NCBI GenBank assembly: GCA_016584305.1
Contig: JACEEZ010014018.1
Location: 214,001 to 278,000, forward strand
Direction of reading: 5' to 3'
Origin: Chionoecetes opilio
Lineage: Eukaryota; Arthropoda; Malacostraca; Decapoda; Majidae
Length of the DNA stretch: 64,000 nt
A model generated the notes under the pieces. The model was not told the origin of the DNA and made no database searches. It saw only the letters and a list, made by a program, of their open reading frames with translations. Made by a program: the position numbers and the translations under genes. Below are positions 57,590-64,000 of the stretch, in pieces (position 1 is the first letter of the stretch; each line of letters opens with the position of its first letter).

Positions 57590-57885
57590 TTCATCTAGTT
57601 GTATTCATCTAGTTGTATTTTACAGGGCCAGAGCAACGCTCGTATGGCCCCGTCTCCATATAATTTTTTTTTTATCATTCATCCTTAGTGGTTAGTTTTG
57701 GCCGAAGCCACCACCCCGGAGAGCAGGTCACAAACCCCGGCTAACACCCGGTACCCATTCACTGCTGGGTGGACAGGGGCTCGGGTTTTAAGGAAACAGC
57801 CCATATGTTTCCGCTCCGCCCGGGGATCGAACCCGGGACTTCTCGGTTGTGAACTGAGCGTGCTTCCCCTACAGTACGCCTATGT
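57590..57885 (-). mobile_element. tRNA-derived SINE
   Basis: On the minus strand the head contains AAGCACGCTCAGTTCACAAC and the B box GGGTTCGATCCC (57823-57834). The A-box region is shortened. The body includes GGGTACCGGGTGTTAGCCGG. The 3' end (57590-57620) repeats ACAACTAGATGAAT, a tail type seen in invertebrate SINEs. A badly degraded copy is at 25880-26140. Confidence 0.8.
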
Positions 57886-57892
57886 ATACACT

Positions 57893-59745
57893 TGATACAC
57901 CGAGACTCCTGAGGTATGTCAGGAGTCTCGCTGAGGATGTCGAGGGTCATTTGAACGCTAATGACCTCCGACCCGCCTACCGAGCCCTGAATAAGCTCCG
58001 TTCCAAGTCTCCATCTCGGGCGAGTGCTATTCGAACAGCAGATGGGCGCCTCGTGTCGGACATGGATGGGCAGATGGCTCGTTGGGCTGAGTACTTTGGG
58101 CAGTTGTTCACGGTGGACCCTCCAACTGAGCAGCTTCACACCACTGGGTTACAGGCAGTGGATGCCGATCCTCCCATTGACGAAACCGCACCCTCTCTTG
58201 ACGAAGTCAGAGAGGCTGTAGCAAAGTTGAGGGGTGGAAAGGCAGCTGGTGTTTGTAATATCAGTGCGTAGCTCCTCAAAGCTGGGGGTGAGGCCATGAT
58301 CCGCGGGTTGCATGCTGTCCTGACTGCTGTGTGGCAATCAGTTACCATTCCTCCTGACTGGAAAAGGGGGCTGGTCGTCCCTATCTGGAAAGGGAAAGGG
58401 GACTGTCAGGACTGCAACAATTACCGCGGTATTACACTGCTCAGCGTACCAGGCAAGGTGCTTGCCCATCTATTGCTGACACGGATTCGCAGTCATCTGG
58501 TGAAGCATCAGAGACCTCAGCAGTCTGAGTTCACGCCTGGTAAGTCAACAACGGACCGTATCTTAGCGCTTCGTGTCCTGGTGGAACGCCGACGTGATTT
58601 TTCGACAGGGGATGCTTGCAGCCTATGTTGATCTCAAGAAGGCGTTTGACTCAGTGCATCGTGAGTCACTCTGGGATCTTCTGCGACTTCGCGGGATTCT
58701 TGCAAGGACTATTGGTTTGATAACTGGTCTGTATTCTGGGACTGAGAGTGCTGTGAAGTGTGGGGCAGGTGTATCCAGCTTCTTTCCTGTGAATACAGGA
58801 GTGAGGCAAGGGTGCTTCCTTGCCCCATCACTTTTCAACGCTTGTATGGACTGGGTATTGGACAAGGTTGTAGATCAAAGAGATTGTGGAGCATCCGTCG
58901 GCAACACCAAGATCACTGATCTTGTTTTTGCCGATGATGCAGTAATCTTTGCTGAGTCGCTGGAGGTCCTGGGGATGGCTCTCGAGGCGCTGCACGAGGA
59001 GGCAAAGCCTTTGGGACTTGAGGTCTCCTGGCTTAAGACCAAGGTCCAGGTGTTTAGAGACTTACTAGATGAAGCAGTACAGTCTGTTCATGCGTGTGGC
59101 GAGGACATTGAGATATTGGAAAGTTTTACATACCTTGGTAGCGCAGTCCATAATGATGGCGGGTCACGTCAAGAAGTCTTACGGCGGATTGGCATAGCCC
59201 ACGGTGTTATGGACTCGCTCAGCGGGAGTATTTGGCGTTGTCGGTACCTGTGCAGGAGGACAAAGATCCGGATCTTCAAGTCGCTTGTGATCCCTGTCTT
59301 ACTCTATGGTTGTGAGACATGGACACTAAATAGTGACTTGAAGAGACGAATCAATGCCTTTGGTAATAAGTGTCTTCGCAGAATTATGGGGTATCGCTGG
59401 GATGATTACGTGTCAAATCAGCGATTGCACCGTGAGACTGAATCGAGGCCTATTACCTGCATAGTCCGTCAGCGCCAACTTCAGCTATATGGGCATGTGG
59501 CACGCTACCCTGAAACCGATCCTTCCCATCGGGTTGTATCTGTAAGAGACAATCCGGCGTGGAGGAGGCCAAGGGGGCGCCCACAAGGCTCGTGGCTGGG
59601 GCAAGTTGATGTTTCTTGTCGAGAGTTGCTTGGTATGGGAAAGGAGCCTGCATGGGGACTCGCGCGTGGTGACCCCCGGGAGTGGCGTCGTAGGGTGGGC
59701 GAGGCGACGCGCCCCCAGGCGTATGCCCCTAATGATTGATTGATT
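57893..59745 (+). pseudogene. RTE-like LINE: reverse transcriptase and C-terminal domain
   Basis: One frame (from about 57893) carries the RT entry region (a LRGGKAAG motif where a P-DGI motif follows in intact elements) and the NYRGITLLSVPGKV motif (about 58420), broken by a TAG at 58269-58271. A 1-nt shift in a T-run near 58598 leads to a second frame open to 59739: VDLKKAFDSVHRESLW (first catalytic Asp), NTGVRQGC, the catalytic FADDAV motif (about 58926-58943), and ESFTYLGSAVHNDGG. The C terminus includes LYGCETWTL, RRIMGYRWDDYV and YGHVAR-P. The endonuclease is missing. A very short 3' end with (GATT)n right at the stop codon fits RTE elements. This is the best preserved LINE in the window. 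Confidence 0.88.
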
Positions 59746-61641
59746 GATATACACCTGAGGTAATTTTTCTTAACAATATACATTTCAATTCATTCAAACT
59801 GCAAGACTGAAAGGGCTTAAATATTCCTACTCTTTTTAAGTTTGTTCTTTTCCTAACATATTTTCGCAATTCCGTCAAAGTCCTATGTTAAGAAGTACTA
59901 TACTATACATAAAAGTAACAACAATAGAAGCAACAACCACAACCACTAGTAACCTCCACACTCAAACAACATTGCTTAACAACCTCCACTACTTGAATCG
60001 CCAAAAGAATTACCTAACAGACTTACGTGGAAAATGTACTCGTATATTTTTTTTCTCTGCGTTTCTCCAGCCTGCATCGTGGCGGTCTGGTCGTAATTGC
60101 CTTTTGAAAGAAAAAATGTTTGCTTTGCACGCAATTTCTTGCCTTGCATTGTTTTCACTGTGCAGGTTTTGATAGCACCTTTGTGTAATTAATCTTAGTG
60201 AAATTATTATTGTTATTATTATTATCATTATTTTTAGTAGTAATAGTAGTCAAAATAGTAATGCTTTATATTCATTAAACTCAAATCCCTCATCAAAAGC
60301 ATTTCACAGTCCTCGATGTTTTCCTTAGAATAAGAAATCGCAAATTAAACAATATATTCACGTACATTCAGACGACTTAAATCAGGCGCCTCGGGGTACA
60401 AAAAATACACTGAAAAGTCACATTTGGGCTGCGTAATCACATCAGCTTTTCGTTAATAAGCAATGATACTCTTTTGTCATCACGCGTGTCAAATTTATCT
60501 CACTAATATTGCAACACTTAATCATTAATAAACACATTATTTTTTTTCTGAGCTGATTCTCGTGTCCGGAATGATCATTACTTTGATTCGTAATGAGTAG
60601 CGTTAGTAATATAATACTGGGTATAGGTAGTAGAGGAGGTAGAGGTAGGGGAGTAGGGACAGGAGGGGTAGACAGTAAGCATGAGGAGAGTAATGAAAGG
60701 GGAATGAACGCGTGGCTTTGGCATTATATTTTTCATGTATTTGTCTTTGATGCTCCGAGGTTTAGAAAAGTCAGTGTTGATTACAGTGCAGATTATTGTC
60801 AATTTCTATTTTTCTGTTGTTCATTGTTCTTTATTTTGTCACATTGGCAATCTCTTTTTTCTTTCTCTATCTATCTATATCTCCCTCTCTCCCTCTCTAT
60901 CTAGCTATCTATATATCTCTCTCTCTCTTAGACTTTCCAGTGAGAGAGATAAATATAAAGAAAGAAGAGATGAAAATATATAATATGACTGGAGCATCGC
61001 GTACGACACAAGCAGGGTGACCCAAATCTTTCCTCGGATTAGATTTATTGTCTTTGTCTCTCGCATCGCTTTATATCTTTCGGACATCTTTTGGACAACC
61101 TTTTATCGCCACCTAATTTTTAAGATATGTTATTCCTAATGATGGGTTTTTAGGTCAGGATGGAAATTAATTAAGTTTGTGATGACGATTGCATAATTGG
61201 TTTAATGAGAATGGTGAAGCAGAGATAGAAATTATCACATCGAAGAATATTTAATGGTAATGTTAAACAAAAAGTAATTACACTGGTCGACAACAAAAAT
61301 GGTTCTGAGTTCATTGTGTGTGGGTTGGAAAGCATTTTCGCTGCTGATTTCAAAAATGGCATTGCTTTTTCTCTAGCACGTATAGTTTTTGAAGTATCGG
61401 CATTTTAAATTTTAATAGCTATTATAATTATATAAGTAATATAATTAATCAAAACAATCCCCTACGTTAATATATATTACTCGTAATTAAATTATGGTGG
61501 TGCCTGCGGCTTTATTAGGACCTAATGTACATATCTGGCAAAAAATATACTTAAATTATGTTACAAATATATCCGAAAATGTGCCACATCTTGGAAATAT
61601 CCGAAAATATGCCAAATCACAGTAAATTTTGACTTTATTTT
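59746..61641. other. Gene-free, mostly unique-looking sequence
   Basis: AT-rich sequence with a (CT)n tract at about 60862-60932 and a (TTA)n-like stretch at 60205-60240. No coding region, RNA gene or TE is recognised. It may be the least repetitive part of the window. Confidence 0.45.
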
Positions 61642-62400
61642 GTTACGAAACCAGGGGGGGGGGGGCTCATCCACCACCCTCCACTTCGTCACACACTTAC
61701 GGCTCGGGGCAATGGAGGGGTCGGGAAGGACTGAAGGGAGACACTTAACTGCTGTGCACGGCTTTTATTGTTTTCCCCCACACTTACTCTACTATGTACA
61801 AGTCATCAACACAATGTACACCACTGTACAGGCACTATCTCTCATGTGAGGCACGCAGGCCAACACTCACACGAGTCACTGTGTCTCTGTTTACACGCGC
61901 CACTGTCTTTCAACCCAACACCGCTGTCTCACTGCACCAGCGAACAGACTCTCCGTAACATACTGTACAACGCAAACGTCTCACAGGGCGCCGCCCTCCA
62001 CGCCACTGAGTCACTGTCTCTCTCAATACACTTCTGTAACCGCGCTACACACTCACCCAGTCTTTCACCCCGCTGTGTATCCTCGCTACACAGTCTCCGC
62101 CCCACAACACAAGTTAGTCTCTCAAAGGGCACCGCCCTTTGAGCCGTGACCCCACCCCACCGTCGCCGCCACTGAGTTTGAAGGCCACGCCGTGCCCAAC
62201 ACAGGGCCACTCTCGTCCCCCTTCCAACAGAAGAGGGAGACGCGCCTTTTCCAGGGCAGGTAATGCGGGGCGCCGCTGTCACGGTAATCCTTGTGGGCGG
62301 GGAAGCCTCCTGTCCACCCGCCTTAGCTGTGTCTATTCTACCCTCTTCCACTCCGCCAAGCCAGCACCACGTCGGTTCCCCCCCATTCTCTGGGCCAATG
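61642..62400 (-). mobile_element. Left LTR copy (3' LTR) of a small retrotransposon
   Basis: Matches 63481-64000 from the first base (TGTTAC-AAACCAGGGGGGGG) for at least 535 bp, and the right copy is cut by the window end. On the minus strand the repeat ends TAACA and contains CAATAAAAG, a possible polyadenylation signal followed by a GTGCACAGC block. The inner border is unknown because the partner is truncated; 62400 is an estimate. Confidence 0.65.
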
Positions 62401-62539
62401 GGAGGAAAAGGAGTGGCGCCCCGACCTTGTGTCGAACCCCCCGCCACGAGACCCAAGGTAGAGACGAAGGCCCCCTTGTCTTTTTTACTATAGCACGAAA
62501 AAGGGCCCCCTTCGTAAAACTGCCCCCCCCCGGGGGATG

Positions 62540-63300
62540 GCGACCTCGCCACGAAAACATCACACCCCCGACGGGGAGTTCCACCCCCGGGGATTTTCCA
62601 CCCCTCCGACAGCCGACCCCCCCCTGAGTTCCCCCCCGGGGGTTTCCACTGCCTCCAAAAACCCCATTAACAGGAGTTCCCCTCCGGGAGGCCACAGTCT
62701 CCGAGTTTTCCCACCTTGGGGGAGCGCCATAGCCCCAGTATCCCCACACCCTCCGGGATTTCCCCTAGGACGCTCAGCCCCCCGGGAATTCCACCCCCAG
62801 TTTTCCGCCTCCGAGAGCGCCGTAGCCCCCCCGGGGTTTCCACCTCCGGGAGCTCCACACCTCCGGTGTTCCACCCCCGGGGAGCTCGACCACCCCCCGG
62901 GAGCTCGACCACCCCGGGGAGCTCGACCACCTCCGGGAGTCGACCACCTCCGGGGTCGACCACCTCCGGGAGATCGCCCACCCCCGGGGGAGATCGACCC
63001 CTTCGGGAGTTCCGCGCCTCCAGGAGTTCCACTGCCCCGGAGTTTCATCCAAGGATTTCCCCCCCGGGGATTTCCACCCCAGGAGCGCCAACCCTCCGGG
63101 GTTCCACCCCCAAAGAGGCCACACCTCCGGGAGTTCCCCCCCGGGGAGTTCCACCTCCGGGATTTTTCCCCAAACCTCCGGGGGTTTTCCACCTCCGGGA
63201 TTCCACCTCCCATTTCCCCCTCCGGGAGTGCCACCTCCGGGAGCGCCACAGCCCCCGGGGGAGTGCCCCCCCGGGGAGCCCCAGACCTCCCGCTCGGGCA
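62540..63300. repeat. About 15-bp minisatellite (CTCCGGGAGTTCCAC)
   Basis: Around 50 imperfect units of CTCCGGGAGTTCCAC / CCCCGGGAGCTCGAC. Frames on both strands stay open, giving VELPG-type repeats on the minus strand and Pro/Ser-rich frames on the plus strand. It lies between the two LTR-like repeats. Homopolymer inflation makes the unit count uncertain. Confidence 0.85.
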
Positions 63301-63480
63301 AAAACACTGGTTCTGGCCCTGAAACTGTTGCCCAGAAAAGCTTCAAAAAAGCCCCCCAGGTTGTCGGGTTGTTGCTCGGGGGCGGGTCAGCCATCTTGCC
63401 TTACGCCCTTGTGCGCGCAAGAGTCCCTTCCCCCCCAGCCTCGCCTCTCCTAAAGCCCACGATCCCCCCTTCTGACCCAA

Positions 63481-64000
63481 TGTTACAAACCAGGGGGGGG
63501 GGGGTCTCCACCACCCCCCACTTCGTCACACACTTACGGCTCGGGGGGGAATAGGGTCGGGAAGGACTGAAGGGAGACACTTAACGCTGTGCACGGGTTT
63601 TTTTTGTTTTCCCCCACACTTCTTACTAACAAGTCTCAAAACAAGTACACCACTGTACAGGCATATCTCTTCAGTGAGGGAGCAGCCAAAACTCACCAGT
63701 CACGTGTCTCTGTTTTTCAAACCCCCACTGTCTTTCAACCCCAAAACCGTGTTCACTGCACCTGGAACAGACTCTCCTCTCTCCCCAAAACCTGTACAAC
63801 GCAACGTCTCACAGGGCGCCGCCTTCCCCGCCCTGAATCACTGTCTCTCTCAAAACACTTCTGTACCGCGTACACACTCCCCAGTCTTTCACCCGCTGGT
63901 TCCTCTACACAGTCCCGCCCCCCAACAAAGTTAGTCTCTCAAAGGGCACCGCCCCTTTTAGCCGTGACCCCCCCCCCACCGTCGCCGCCCCTGAGTTTGA
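63481..64000 (-). mobile_element. Right LTR copy (5' LTR), truncated by window end
   Basis: Direct repeat of 61642-62178. On the minus strand it ends TAACA and is followed immediately by TTGGGTCAGAAGG, a plausible tRNA primer-binding site, which supports minus orientation. It carries many more errors than the left copy, mostly homopolymer-type. Confidence 0.7.

Noticed and set aside
62537..63453. Several Pro/Gly/Ser-rich frames of 200-260 codons on both strands
   Set aside because: All are readings of the same 15-bp repeat in sequence with homopolymer errors.

Overview
The window is nuclear DNA from an animal, most likely an arthropod and plausibly a decapod crustacean. Reasons: many degenerate TTAGG-type arrays (the arthropod telomere motif), very long GA and AT microsatellites, and a dense mix of Jockey-, RTE-, Penelope-, Ty3-, hAT-, pogo/Tigger-, Merlin-, piggyBac-, Academ- and Helentron-like remnants. 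I see no operon, rRNA gene, CRISPR array or intact host gene. Almost every recognisable coding segment belongs to a transposable element (TE), and nearly all are broken. The one candidate for a spliced gene is a short MADF-domain exon at 19423-19592 (minus), which may itself belong to a Harbinger-type transposon. The organism assignment is an inference.

Layout, left to right. 1-1135: an inverted-repeat element split by a 749-bp hAT element with a perfect 8-bp target duplication. 1745-2115: a 49-bp minisatellite. 2796-3740: two direct copies of a dispersed repeat. 4113-6920: a Jockey-like LINE with a poly(A) tail, split by a 620-bp piggyBac-type MITE with TTAA ends. 7519-8972: a pogo/Tigger derivative with a palindromic core that carries a tRNA-derived SINE. 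9085-9995: a nearly complete Merlin/ISXO2-type transposase with one frameshift. 10273-11364: a foldback element. 11470-12640, 13102-14280, 14541-16136, 16493-16850 and 17420-19340: nested terminal-inverted-repeat (TIR) elements, up to three deep. 19423-19986: the MADF exon, TATA box and a Harbinger-like terminus. 22719-24362: decayed gag-protease of an LTR retrotransposon (minus).

24430-32230 looks like error-rich consensus sequence full of inflated homopolymers; annotation there is unreliable. 32830-33370 is tandem repeat. 33960-34790 (minus) is the N-terminal half of an Academ-like transposon protein. 36597-37890 is another nested inverted-repeat element. 38955-41870 is almost pure A+T. 42281-43228 is a Penelope-like element ending in a perfect 30-bp palindrome. 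43229-48110 is a scrambled Ty3-like retrotransposon (gag, an inverted protease block, then reverse transcriptase, RNase H, integrase and a possible LTR). 49681-50260 and 51957-53301 are Helentron-associated (HINE/DINE-like) elements. 50965-56100 is a second Jockey copy (minus) split by a 4-kb Academ-like transposon at 51413-55437. 57011-59745 holds a LINE tail, a SINE and a fairly well preserved RTE-like LINE. 61642-64000 is probably a small LTR retrotransposon (minus) with a 15-bp minisatellite inside; its right LTR runs off the window.

The elements do not form a pathway. Their nesting gives a relative history: LINEs were hit by DNA transposons, DNA transposons by SINEs and MITEs, and one block around 44.25-45.20 kb appears to have been inverted.
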